DNA of 64,000 bases from Herpetosiphon giganteus (GCF_016907925.1 NZ_JAFBCZ010000005.1:62001-126000), one strand, 5' to 3'. Shown: positions 24,509-33,113, numbered from the stretch's first letter. Notes: a model not told the origin generated them from the sequence alone. Numbers and translations: made by a program.

Positions 24509-26404
24509 ATGCCTCAGAAACTGAAATGGCCGCTAACCAGCGCCTGGCAACGCCGTTTGATCAAAGCGACCCGCCGTAAAGATGTGACGCTTGAGCAATT
24601 TCCGGTTGGTTTGGTCTGGTTTCAAGGTTCTCAGGTTTTTTTCAATCAAGTAGTTACGGCGATGATTGGCTATAGCAACGCCGAAATTACCACTGCCGAG
24701 CAATGGTTTGAGTTGTTGTATCCAACTGAAGCTGCCAGTATGCGCCAATTATATGCAACTGCCTCAGCCTCAAGCTTAGGCCAAACAATTCAAGGCTTTA
24801 TTGTTAATCGTCAACGTCAAAGTTGTCTTTTGGAATGCACCTTGGCGGCACATGGCCCGCGCCAAGTGTGGTTGGTGCGCGATATTACCGAGAGCAATCG
24901 GCTTGAACGCTTGATGCTGCAAACTGAGCAAACCGCTCATGTTGGGGGCTGGGAAATTGATCTGCGCACCAACCAAGTGTATTGGACGCGCGAAATGTAT
25001 CGTATTTTAGATACAACGCCGCTTGAATATACGCCGACAATTGAGAATCAGAATTTTTTTCATACCAATGCTACGCTTATTCAGCTAGAGTCAATTTTTC
25101 GTCAGATGATCGAGCAGCGTGGTTCGTTTGATCTGAGCCTCGAAATGCGCACCTTTCGTGGGCGCACGTTTTGGGGGCGTTTTACCGGGCGCGTTGAGCT
25201 AGAGTTTGGCCAGCCCATCAAAATCTATGGCTCGTTGCAGGATATAACTGAGCATCATCAATTAAATGATGCGCTGCGCATGGCTGAGCGCGATTATCGC
25301 ACAATCTTTGAAACAACCAAAATTGGGATTTTTCGCATAACCCTTGATGGTCGGGTGTTACGGGCCAATCCGGCTTTGGTGCGCTTAGCAGGCTTTGTTC
25401 ACGAACATGAATTGGTCGATTATGTGGCCGATCTCAACACGATGTATGTTGATCCTGAGCGCTTTGAATATTTGCGCGAGCTGCTGCAAACCAATGGCGG
25501 GTATGATGAAATTGAGTCGGAAGTTTATCGGCCTGCGAATGGCGAACGGATTTGGATTAGCGAAACCTCACGCTTGGTGTATGCAGATGATGGTTCGGTG
25601 CTCTATGCTGAGGGCACGATTCAAGAAATTACCGCTCGCAAACAAGCAGAAGAAGCCTTGCGCCATGCCCGCGATGCTGCTGAAGCGGCTAATCGCGCCA
25701 AAAGCACATTTTTGGCCAATATGAGCCACGAGCTGCGCACGCCGCTAAATGCAATTATTGGCTATAGCGAATTGCTGATGGACGACACCGATTTTAGCGA
25801 TCCCAGCATGCTTGACGATTTTCGTCATGATATTGGTCAGATTAACGATGCAGGCCACCAATTGCTCAACTTGGTCAATGATGTGCTTGATTTGGCCAAA
25901 GTTGAGGCTGGTAAATATCAAATTGCTGCCGAAACGTTTGATTTGAATGGATTAGGCCATGAATTAATTGCCACAATTAGCCCAATGGCCCATAAAAATG
26001 CCAATAGTCTTGCGTTTGAGCCAAACAAACAATTGCCATTAATTCACACTGATCGGGCCATGCTGCGCCAGATTTTGCTTAATCTTTTGAGCAACGCCGC
26101 AAAATTTACCAAACAAGGTAGCATCAATTTGAGTGTGAGTTTTGACCCAGCCAGCCAGCATGTGCAATGTCGGGTGAGCGATACTGGGATTGGCATGACC
26201 AACGAGCAAATATTGGGTTTGTTTGAGCCGTTTACCCAAGGCGATGCCTCGACGACGCGGCGTTATGGCGGCACGGGCTTGGGCTTGGCGTTATGTCGCC
26301 ATTTTATCGAGCTATTGAACGGCACGATTCAGGTTGAAAGCGTGTTTGGCCAAGGCTCGATTTTTACCATTATTTTTCCATGCTTGGTCGAGGTGGTTGA
26401 TTAG
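24509..26404 (+). CDS. PAS-domain hybrid-less sensor histidine kinase
   Basis: A 631-residue kinase without transmembrane helices, so probably cytoplasmic. It has about three PAS modules (roughly 20-130, 140-250 and 265-385, the last ending in a PAC motif EGTIQEITARKQAEEAL). The dimerisation domain has the H-box MSHELRTPLN with His407. The ATPase has the N-box LLSNAAKFT, a G1 box DTGIGM and the G2 box GGTGLGLALCRHF. There is no receiver domain and no response regulator gene next to it, so it is an orphan kinase. The signal is unknown. Confidence 0.93.
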   Translation: MPQKLKWPLTSAWQRRLIKATRRKDVTLEQFPVGLVWFQGSQVFFNQVVTAMIGYSNAEITTAEQWFELLYPTEAASMRQLYATASASSLGQTIQGFIVNRQRQSCLLECTLAAHGPRQVWLVRDITESNRLERLMLQTEQTAHVGGWEIDLRTNQVYWTREMYRILDTTPLEYTPTIENQNFFHTNATLIQLESIFRQMIEQRGSFDLSLEMRTFRGRTFWGRFTGRVELEFGQPIKIYGSLQDITEHHQLNDALRMAERDYRTIFETTKIGIFRITLDGRVLRANPALVRLAGFVHEHELVDYVADLNTMYVDPERFEYLRELLQTNGGYDEIESEVYRPANGERIWISETSRLVYADDGSVLYAEGTIQEITARKQAEEALRHARDAAEAANRAKSTFLANMSHELRTPLNAIIGYSELLMDDTDFSDPSMLDDFRHDIGQINDAGHQLLNLVNDVLDLAKVEAGKYQIAAETFDLNGLGHELIATISPMAHKNANSLAFEPNKQLPLIHTDRAMLRQILLNLLSNAAKFTKQGSINLSVSFDPASQHVQCRVSDTGIGMTNEQILGLFEPFTQGDASTTRRYGGTGLGLALCRHFIELLNGTIQVESVFGQGSIFTIIFPCLVEVVD

Positions 26405-26550
26405 GCAGATTGCTACAATCACTGTTTCGTATATAACCCGCCATGCGGCCTCTAGCGACAAGCAATTAGCAAAGCTTTTGTGCAACTTGTACAAATAGCG
26501 CAATTTAAACTTTGGGTAGATTACACAAGTTCTGGTGTGATGGGATTGCG

Positions 26551-26669
26551 TATAATGCGACCTAGTTGAATGGATCGCGCGTTCCTTGGCCATATCCCTG
26601 AATGTTCCAAACCCACTACGAAGCCTCCATGCTCGCGGGACACCGAGTATGGCTTTGTTAGTAACAAAG
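26551..26669 (+). promoter_or_regulatory. glnA upstream region: -10 box and perfect dyad over the RBS side
   Basis: A TATAAT box lies at 26551-26556, with no clear -35. A 17-base dyad CTTTGTTA-G-TAACAAAG occupies 26653-26669; its right arm overlaps AAAGG, the probable ribosome-binding site of the glutamine synthetase gene (ATG 26681). It may be an operator or a translational hairpin. It does not match the spacing of the TGTNA-N7-TNACA GlnR/TnrA site. Confidence 0.5.
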
Positions 26670-26680
26670 GATGACACACC

Positions 26681-28102
26681 ATGACACTTCGCGACTTTCT
26701 CGAAATTCCCTACGAAGAGTTGGAAGAACTGAACCTCGCTGCCAAAGCTCAACGGGTTGCCCGCACGTCACTGGACAAGTTGCAAGAAGAGCGCATGCGC
26801 TATTTGAACGACGAACGCCGCATCAAAGCGGTGACCGTTTGTTTCACCGACCTTGAAGGCCGCTTGCACATGCTCGATTACGACAAAAAATTCTTGTTGA
26901 AATCAGCTGATAACTTGACCTTTGATGGCTCTTCAATCCGTGGTTTCTCGCAACAATCAGAATCCGACTTGCGCTTGGGCATCGATTGGGGTGCATTCTA
27001 CTGGTTGCCAGCAGATATTTTTGGGCCTGGCAAAGTGTTGGTGTTTGGTCAAGTGCTCGAACGCGATGGCTCAGTCTATGCAGCCGATTTCCGCGCCCGC
27101 TTGCAAGCCTACACCGCTGAATTGTTGGCCAAAGAAGGCATCGTTTGTAACGTTGCTAACGAAATTGAAGGCTTCTTGTTCAAGGGCCGCAACGCCGAGC
27201 AACACTACCGCGATACCGGCCACTTCGATTTGGTCAGCACTGGTGGCTACTACAACTCATTGCCTGGCGATCCGCTGCGCTTGTTCATTGATGCTGCTGC
27301 TGAAGCTCAACGCGCAATGGGCTTTGAAAATGAAAAAGATCACCCAGAAGTTGCGCCTTCACAGTTCGAAATGAATTATTCCTACACCGAAGCCTCGGTC
27401 GCAGCCGACCAAGTGTTGCTGTATAAATTGATTTGTCGCCAATTGGCCTACAAACTCGATTTGACCGCCAGCTTCTTGCCCAAGCCCGTAACTGGGGTCA
27501 ACGGCAGCGGGATGCACACCAACATGTCATTGGCCAAGGGCGATACCAACTTGTTCTACGATGCCAATGGCGAAGAAGGCTTGTCGGAATACGGCTGGAA
27601 CTATGTCGACCGCATTTTGACCAGTGGCTTGGATCTGTGTTTGTTGTTGAACGCCAGCGTCAATTCCTATCGCCGTCTCGACCCACACTACGAAGCGCCA
27701 AACCAAATCAAGGCTTCGGCAATCGACCGTGGTTCGATGGTGCGGATTCCATTAGGCAACGCTCGTTCAGCGCGGATTGAAGTGCGCTCGATTGCTCCCG
27801 ATGCCAACCCATACATGGCAATTTACGCTCTCTTGAAGGTCGGCTTAGAAGGGCCAAAGGCCGATTTGTCAGTTCGCAAGGGCGCAAAAGTATTGCCCGA
27901 CAACATTTACGATGCAATCGAATCGTTCCAATCGAGCGAAATCATCGCTTCAGTCTTGGGCGAAGAAATTCAAGCTAAGTACGCTGAACTGAAGACGGCC
28001 TCAGCTGATCGCTGTCCACATCGCTTGGGCACGTTGATCAAGCGCTCGGAAGTTCAATTCCACCACGAAGTAACCAATCAATACCTCTGGAGCAAGTTCT
28101 AA
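26681..28102 (+). CDS. glnA: Glutamine synthetase (type I family)
   Basis: A 473-residue glutamine synthetase, which makes glutamine from glutamate, ammonia and ATP. The beta-grasp domain has FDGSSIRGF; metal ligands are seen in NEIEGFLF and SQFEMNYS; the ATP motif reads KPVTGVNGSGMHTNMSL; the glutamate-binding arginine segment is NSYRRLDPHYEAPN. The C-terminus has no NLYDLP-type adenylylation site, so control by GlnE is unlikely. Length fits GSI. It is monocistronic, followed by a hairpin at 28125. A gamma-glutamyl-polyamine-type role cannot be fully excluded by motifs alone, but the residues conserved in true GS are all present. Confidence 0.92.
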   Translation: MTLRDFLEIPYEELEELNLAAKAQRVARTSLDKLQEERMRYLNDERRIKAVTVCFTDLEGRLHMLDYDKKFLLKSADNLTFDGSSIRGFSQQSESDLRLGIDWGAFYWLPADIFGPGKVLVFGQVLERDGSVYAADFRARLQAYTAELLAKEGIVCNVANEIEGFLFKGRNAEQHYRDTGHFDLVSTGGYYNSLPGDPLRLFIDAAAEAQRAMGFENEKDHPEVAPSQFEMNYSYTEASVAADQVLLYKLICRQLAYKLDLTASFLPKPVTGVNGSGMHTNMSLAKGDTNLFYDANGEEGLSEYGWNYVDRILTSGLDLCLLLNASVNSYRRLDPHYEAPNQIKASAIDRGSMVRIPLGNARSARIEVRSIAPDANPYMAIYALLKVGLEGPKADLSVRKGAKVLPDNIYDAIESFQSSEIIASVLGEEIQAKYAELKTASADRCPHRLGTLIKRSEVQFHHEVTNQYLWSKF

Positions 28103-28124
28103 ATTTTTGGAGCGAGCTACGGTC

Positions 28125-28160
28125 AAGGCCCAGTGCAATTGCGCTGGGCCTTAGTGTTTT
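28125..28160 (+). terminator. Terminator of glnA
   Basis: A 14-bp stem (AAGGCCCAGTGCAA paired with 28139-28152, one G-T pair) is followed by AGTGTTTT. It starts 22 bases after the stop codon. Confidence 0.8.
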
Positions 28161-28164
28161 AAGG

Positions 28165-28300
28165 TTCCCTCACCCCAACCCCTCTCCCACGGTGCGGGCG
28201 AGGGGCTTTAATGCTCTGGTTCTCCCTCAATTCATTGGTAAAAAAGAGTCGGCTCCCCCTCGCCCGCGTTCAGTGGGAGAGGGGGCAAGGGGGTGAGGGG
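28165..28300. repeat. GC-rich palindromic repeat element, about 135 bp
   Basis: Outer ends are TTCCCTCACCCCAACCCC and GGGGGTGAGGGG, forming an imperfect terminal inverted repeat of about 25 bases; inside, each arm has its own GAGGGG-type stem. The right end lies 6 bases beyond the stop of the expansin-like gene and the left end follows the glnA terminator. Confidence 0.85.
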
Positions 28301-28305
28301 ATTAG

Positions 28306-29124
28306 CTATTTCCGCGTATATGGCAACCAAACGTGTTCGGTGAGGCTTTCGGGCGGCACAGTTGGGCGCGGCGTTGGGCTTGGGGTTGGGGTTGCTGAGC
28401 CTGGTGGCGCAACATAGGGGAATTGCTGCTGGCCTGGTCTCGTTACGTTATCGCCAAGTGCAATATTCTCATCAACAATCACATTGCCATAGACATCAGT
28501 GGTGCGAAAGCTATAGGGGCCAGCACCCATGCCAGTTTCGGCAATAAAATAATTAAAAATAAAGCGCGGAGCCACTTTATATGGCGCTTGGCCCATCCGA
28601 TACTCAAATTTGGCAATGGCATTGCGATGATTGCGCAGGTGCACCGCCGTCCACCATTGATTGCTACCATCTTTAAAATGATAGCCAACCTTGCCCGTGG
28701 TGGCTGGATTGCTGATTAGTTGCCATGTGATTGGCACAATTCCATCAACCCGCCGCGCAATCCGATCGAACGCTTGCGGGCTAAGGTCGATATGTCCAGT
28801 TTGGCATTCAGGGCAGCGGTCGGTAATTTGTACTGTGACCGATCCCAAGGGACCAGTGATTTTAACCATCGCGCCACAATAATCCGCCGTGGCATAATCG
28901 GGATTATTCATCGCGCCAAACAACAAATCGCTTGGCAATGGCAGACTGCAATTGCCCAAGCCCGTTGCAGTGTAATAGGTGGCCTTGCCTTGGCGCAGCG
29001 CCCATGGATTGGTGATGGTGGCTGGGCTTTGGGCAAAGCTTTGCTGCTGCCAAGCATAACTCCCAAACACAACGATTAACAAACTTGCGAACAATAGCCA
29101 ACGAATCATGGTTCGAGTGTGCAT
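28306..29124 (-). CDS. Secreted expansin-like protein (double-psi beta-barrel)
   Basis: A 272-residue exported protein. After a signal peptide (LLFASLLIVVFGSYAW) comes a double-psi beta-barrel with the expansin hallmarks TYYTATGLGNCSL, ADYCGAMVKI and the catalytic-like TDRCPECQTGHIDLSPQAF. A second beta domain (KDGSNQWWTAVHLRNHRNAI, with FEYR) matches the expansin carbohydrate-binding domain, including the paired tryptophans. This is the layout of bacterial EXLX1/YoaJ proteins, which loosen cellulose or peptidoglycan without hydrolysis. A PTPSPTPRP linker and a C-terminal VWLPYTRK follow. Distinguishing plant-wall from bacterial-wall targets is not possible from sequence alone. Confidence 0.88.
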   Translation of the reverse strand: MHTRTMIRWLLFASLLIVVFGSYAWQQQSFAQSPATITNPWALRQGKATYYTATGLGNCSLPLPSDLLFGAMNNPDYATADYCGAMVKITGPLGSVTVQITDRCPECQTGHIDLSPQAFDRIARRVDGIVPITWQLISNPATTGKVGYHFKDGSNQWWTAVHLRNHRNAIAKFEYRMGQAPYKVAPRFIFNYFIAETGMGAGPYSFRTTDVYGNVIVDENIALGDNVTRPGQQQFPYVAPPGSATPTPSPTPRPTVPPESLTEHVWLPYTRK

Positions 29125-29205
29125 ACGAATGACCTTTAACTAATAATTAATAGTTGCCACTCTACGCAATGCTGTCGTTGCTGTCAAGTCGGGCTAAAAT
29201 ACAAA

Positions 29206-29234
29206 ACAGCACCACTTTTGCAAAGTGATGCTGT
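29206..29234 (-). terminator. Terminator of the MFS transporter gene
   Basis: A 13-bp stem (ACAGCACCACTTT with 29222-29234, one mismatch) with a TGC loop lies 18 bases beyond the stop at 29252 and runs into TTTTG on the minus strand. Confidence 0.75.
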
Positions 29235-29251
29235 AACGCAGCAAACGCCAA

Positions 29252-30454
29252 TTAGGCGATTGTGGCGGCTGGCTTGAACCAATTCAATTTGAGGCCCAGC
29301 CCAACCACCAAGGTTGCCAAACCAATGCATGTGCCAGCCACAATAAAGACCAATTGTGGCCCTGAAACATCGAACATATAGCCGCCAGCTTGGGTTGCCA
29401 ACAACGGCGATAAGCCGCCGCCGATGGCGCTAATCAGGCCTTGGGCGGTTGCCAATAAGTTGGTTGGAATCCGCTCGGTAATCAGGCGAATAATTGCAAC
29501 TGAATACAAGCCAAAGCCACAAGCCCGAAACATGCCAATGGGAATTAACATCCAAGCTTCGCTGACCATACCGCTGCCAATAAAGCCCAGCCCAAGAATT
29601 AAGGTGGCAATGGCAAGGGTTTTGGCGGTGCCAAAGCGCGCAATCACCCGATCAGCCTTCAACATGACTGGCACTTCGGTGCTGGCAATTACACAGGGCA
29701 AAATGCCAAGCATCATCGTGCTGCCACCGCTGAGTTTTTGAATCAAATTGCCATCGAACATCGAAACCATGCTGAAGGCTGCGCCGACCAAGCCCGTGAT
29801 AATCACAATTGCGATAAAGGCTGCATCGCGCGGCGCTTTGGCTGGCTTGACGGTGGTTTTGCGCAATTCTGGGGTGTGATCAAGGCTATTGGCAACAATC
29901 GCAACCAAGCCTGTCATACACCCAGTCAAAATAAACATAGTTGGGTAGCCAGTTTTGGCCCACCAAATGCCGCCTAATAATGAAGTTACGGCGTAGCCAA
30001 CCGACCCCCAGAGCCGCAATTTGCCATACGCCAGCTGATGGCGCACCGCCATGCCCGCAATCATACTATCAGCCAAGGGCGCGATCGGCCCGCGAGCCAC
30101 CGCCAACAGAACCATCACTGGCAAGATGGTAAAGAAACTAGTTGGAAATGCCAGCGCAATTTGGCTCAAGGCGGTGAACGCCAACATACTCAGCAATAAT
30201 TGCACATGCCAGCCCCGCCGATCAGCCGTTGCTCCTACCAAGGGATTAAACAACAGCACCGCCAACGGGCTAATCGCCCCAAACATGGCAATTTGTTGGC
30301 CATTTAAGCCAAGGTTGGTAAAGTACACATTGATAAATGGCACGTACATGCCAACGCTTGACCAAAAACACAAATAATACAGACTACCCCGAACCCCGGG
30401 CCGTGCATTCGACCGCCAGAGCGCCAAACGGCTGCCCATACGCTGACTCCTCAT
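29252..30454 (-). CDS. MFS transporter
   Basis: A 400-residue major facilitator with about 12 helices. The first loop has GATADRRG, the remnant of the MFS motif GxLaDrxGrr between helices 2 and 3, and the helix pattern (YYLCFWSSVGMYVPFINVYFTNLG at the start) is that of the nucleoside/lactose-permease-like MFS_1_like group. The substrate is unknown. The ATG at 30454 is chosen because GGAATC precedes it and because a longer frame up to 30517 would enter a hairpin in the leader. No other gene shares the unit. Confidence 0.85.
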   Translation of the reverse strand: MRSQRMGSRLALWRSNARPGVRGSLYYLCFWSSVGMYVPFINVYFTNLGLNGQQIAMFGAISPLAVLLFNPLVGATADRRGWHVQLLLSMLAFTALSQIALAFPTSFFTILPVMVLLAVARGPIAPLADSMIAGMAVRHQLAYGKLRLWGSVGYAVTSLLGGIWWAKTGYPTMFILTGCMTGLVAIVANSLDHTPELRKTTVKPAKAPRDAAFIAIVIITGLVGAAFSMVSMFDGNLIQKLSGGSTMMLGILPCVIASTEVPVMLKADRVIARFGTAKTLAIATLILGLGFIGSGMVSEAWMLIPIGMFRACGFGLYSVAIIRLITERIPTNLLATAQGLISAIGGGLSPLLATQAGGYMFDVSGPQLVFIVAGTCIGLATLVVGLGLKLNWFKPAATIA

Positions 30455-30516
30455 AGATTCCAACAGGTTTTCGCCGTGATTTGTAAGGCCATGCTGAGAA
30501 TTTTGGGCATACAACA

Positions 30517-30620
30517 AAGCTGACGAGCGCTACGCCTGCCTCGCCAGCTTCATTGCCGCGTTGTTTGCATCTGTAGATTGCAAAAAAACGAGCGCTTTCT
30601 GGAGCAACTCGTTTTTGCAA
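30517..30620 (-). promoter_or_regulatory. Structured leader upstream of the MFS gene
   Basis: Two hairpins precede the gene on the minus strand. The distal one pairs 30609-30620 with 30579-30592 and ends CTCGTTTTTTT, like an intrinsic terminator. The proximal one is an 11-bp stem (30540-30550 with 30517-30527, one mismatch) about 60 bases before the start codon. This looks like an attenuator, but no known riboswitch core was recognised. Confidence 0.45.
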
Positions 30621-30839
30621 AGCATGTGTCTTACTTCACTTCTGTAACGATACAGCTAATTTCTAAAATTGCAAGTATGATCATATAACGGCTTTGTTGT
30701 AGGCCTATATCCCCCATACAGGTGAGGCCAGCGCTAGGCAGGATTTTGGTGGTTATGCGCTGCTGATTTATGCCTAGACAGCTATGGTACAGTATGCAAG
30801 CTATTCATCATACTTTCATTGCGAAAGGACATTGCTGTC

Positions 30840-31997
30840 ATGACTGGTCTGCGTCGGCTTTTTGGTCTGCTCATTTTAGGACTGTTGGCGCTGGGCCTGC
30901 GTCAACCAACCACCCAAGCGGCTCCCAACGATAGTTTACACCTCACGCTGGGCAATCCTAGCAATGCGGTCAGCGATCCCTTGGTGCCAGATAATTATTT
31001 AATCGAACGCACGCAATATGCTATGGCCTACCAACGCGATGCTGGCATTCCAGCTTGGGTTAGTTGGCACTTGGAAGTGCAAGATCTTGGTAGCACTTCG
31101 CGCGGCGATTTTGTGGCTGATTCAAGCCTGCCAAGTGGTTGGTATCGGGTGCAGCCAGGCGATTATAGCGGCAGCGGCTATGACCGTGGCCATATGATCC
31201 CCTCAGGCGACCGCACTGTCTCACGGGCTGCCAACGATCAAACCTTCATCATGTCGAATATGATTCCCCAAGCGCCTGATAATAACCAAGGCCCGTGGGC
31301 CAATTTGGAAAATATGTGTCGTACATGGGCGCGGGCTGGCAACGAACTCTACATTATGACTGGTGGCTATGGCACAAAAGGCACGATTGCCAGTGGTCGG
31401 GTGAACATTCCCGCCTTCACCTGGAAGGTGATTGTTATCCTGCCTGTGGGGAATGATGATGCTAATCGCGTTGCCACCAATACTCGGGTGATCGGCATTT
31501 GGATGCCCAATAATCAAGGAATTCGCAGCAATGCTTGGGAGCAATATCGGGTCAGCGTCGATTATATTGAAAGCATGACTGGCTTTGATTTTCTCTCGAA
31601 TGTGCCAACCGCAATTCAAAATTTTGTTGAGGCCCAAGTTGATGGCTCGCCAGCGGTAACGGTTACACCAGGCACGGGTAGCCCAACCGCGACCCGCACG
31701 GCCACGGCAACCCCAAGTGCGACCCGCACGGCCACGCCAAGCGTGACGGCAAGTGCAACCAGCGCGGTAACTCCTGCAACTGTTTCGGCCACCGCAACCC
31801 GCACGGCCACGCCAGCAGTGAGCGTCACCGCTAGCCCAACTGATAGCGGCCCGCCAAGCTTTACTTTTACCCCAACGCCTTCGATCACGCAAACAGCTTC
31901 GCAAACTCCAGTCGTAACTGCGAGTGCCACGCCCTCAGCGAGTGCAACTGTGGCAATTCCTCAAGTGCAGATCTTCTTGCCCTACGTTACCAAATAG
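30840..31997 (+). CDS. Secreted DNA/RNA non-specific endonuclease with PT-rich tail
   Basis: A 385-residue exported nuclease of the NUC1/Serratia type. A signal peptide covers about 1-27 (LFGLLILGLLALGL). The beta-beta-alpha metal motif is YDRGHMIPSGDRT, with the general-base His; the magnesium-binding Asn region follows (TFIMSNMIPQAPDNNQGPWANLE). After residue 270 the chain is a Thr/Ala/Pro/Val-rich repeat (TATRTATPS type) and ends FLPYVTK. The start at 30840 is preceded by AAAGGA; an upstream TTG at 30819 is unlikely. It is a close paralogue of the nuclease at 60408. Its probable role is nucleic acid degradation outside the cell. Confidence 0.93.
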   Translation: MTGLRRLFGLLILGLLALGLRQPTTQAAPNDSLHLTLGNPSNAVSDPLVPDNYLIERTQYAMAYQRDAGIPAWVSWHLEVQDLGSTSRGDFVADSSLPSGWYRVQPGDYSGSGYDRGHMIPSGDRTVSRAANDQTFIMSNMIPQAPDNNQGPWANLENMCRTWARAGNELYIMTGGYGTKGTIASGRVNIPAFTWKVIVILPVGNDDANRVATNTRVIGIWMPNNQGIRSNAWEQYRVSVDYIESMTGFDFLSNVPTAIQNFVEAQVDGSPAVTVTPGTGSPTATRTATATPSATRTATPSVTASATSAVTPATVSATATRTATPAVSVTASPTDSGPPSFTFTPTPSITQTASQTPVVTASATPSASATVAIPQVQIFLPYVTK

Positions 31998-32000
31998 CTA

Positions 32001-32036
32001 AAAAAAACGGCATCCCGCTACATGCTAGCGGGATGC
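32001..32036 (-). terminator. Terminator between nuclease and GTPase-Roadblock genes
   Basis: A 12-bp perfect stem (GGCATCCCGCTA with 32025-32036) runs into TTTTTTT on the minus strand (plus-strand A-run 32001-32007). It serves the minus-strand gene and probably also stops the convergent nuclease transcript. Confidence 0.9.
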
Positions 32037-32052
32037 CTCGATTGTGCATTCA

Positions 32053-32937
32053 TTAGGCTGCCAATAGCTCCGTCAATGGGCGCTCCATATCAGCAACATT
32101 GAGCCAAAAAAGCCCAAGATTGGCATGTGGCTGGAGCAAGGTAATCAAAATATGGCTATGAACTGGGCGAATAATGCACAATCCTTCAGCAGTGCGAATA
32201 ATGCTTTCTTCGGTTTGGCCTAAAGCGGCGCTGTGGGCTACTTTATCGGCGATGCGTAACCATGGCCCGCTAATCGCTGCCAATTGTTCAGGGCTAATCT
32301 TGGCTGGCAAGGTTGAAACCAGCAGTTCGCCGTTGGTGTCGATTAAGGCTGTGCCAATAATGTCGTGATTGGTATTCAGCGCAAGCTGCTCAAACAGGGC
32401 TTGCACTTTGCTCACTTGATCAAAGGTTGCGGTGATATATTCTTTTTGCACAGAGCTGTTGGTGGGCAATGTGCCACCCAAGGCGGTCATGATTCGGTGG
32501 ATTGATTCTGATTTATGCATGTTGTAACTGTCTACTATGTAATGGTTTGAACGATTTAAGGCAGTGCGAAGGTGGTCGGATACGGCTGCTTGCTGCGTTA
32601 CCAACAACATAATTGGCCCAGCAACCGATTGTTGAAGCTGATCGGCAAGCTCAAGCATCGCCTCATTATCAGCACTTGGATCGATTAATACAAGACAACC
32701 GTTGACGGTTTGGGCAAGCTCATGAATGATTGGGCTAGCACTCGCAGGAATTCCATACCATACCGAAGGTTGTTCGGCGTAGTCCAAATGGCCTATATCC
32801 ATGAGTACGCTGCTTTGGCTGCTCTGGATGTTTGCTCCATCAAGCTCGTGACTGCTCCACGTGTCACAAATCGACTGAATAAATCTGGTTTTCGGCTCTG
32901 CTTCAGCGCCAACGACCAAGATGCGCTGGGTTGTCAT
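32053..32937 (-). CDS. Degenerate Ras-like GTPase domain fused to Roadblock/LC7 domain
   Basis: A 294-residue soluble protein. The first 170 residues follow the layout of a small GTPase: ILVVGAEAEPKTRFIQSI occupies the P-loop position but lacks the GKS, LMDIGHLDY resembles switch II, and VNGCLVLIDPSADN matches the strand before the G4 loop, where VTQQA replaces NKxD. Nucleotide binding is therefore doubtful. Residues about 190-294 are a Roadblock/LC7 domain (IIGTALIDTNGELLVSTLP, then GLCIIRPVHSHILITLLQP), the class that acts on MglA-like GTPases. The start at 32937 has AAGGAG upstream. It is divergent from a GGDEF gene. Confidence 0.7.
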   Translation of the reverse strand: MTTQRILVVGAEAEPKTRFIQSICDTWSSHELDGANIQSSQSSVLMDIGHLDYAEQPSVWYGIPASASPIIHELAQTVNGCLVLIDPSADNEAMLELADQLQQSVAGPIMLLVTQQAAVSDHLRTALNRSNHYIVDSYNMHKSESIHRIMTALGGTLPTNSSVQKEYITATFDQVSKVQALFEQLALNTNHDIIGTALIDTNGELLVSTLPAKISPEQLAAISGPWLRIADKVAHSAALGQTEESIIRTAEGLCIIRPVHSHILITLLQPHANLGLFWLNVADMERPLTELLAA

Positions 32938-33113
32938 TGCTACGATGCTCCTTGATTGGCGTTGATGTTGGCAATTGAGCGTCAAGCCGTTTCAAAAATA
33001 GCGTTTGAATGCAGTCTAGATCAATTGCTTAACAAAATTGCTTACGCTCGCAAAACTACTCACTTACGTTGCAAAAAATCTCCCGAAAGCGGTAGATTTT
33101 ACCAAACATTGGT

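Noticed and set aside
26653-26669. GlnR/TnrA operator at glnA
   Set aside because: The spacing between half sites is one base rather than seven, so it is not the TGTNA-N7-TNACA site.
30517-30620. T-box riboswitch before the MFS gene
   Set aside because: The T-box core (AGGGTGGNACCGCG type) is not present and the gene is not an amino-acid or tRNA synthetase gene.
31221-31904. Long minus-strand frame inside the secreted nuclease gene
   Set aside because: It has Arg/Trp-rich low-complexity sequence expected from the complement of Thr/Ala-rich codons, and the nuclease motif on the plus strand is clear.
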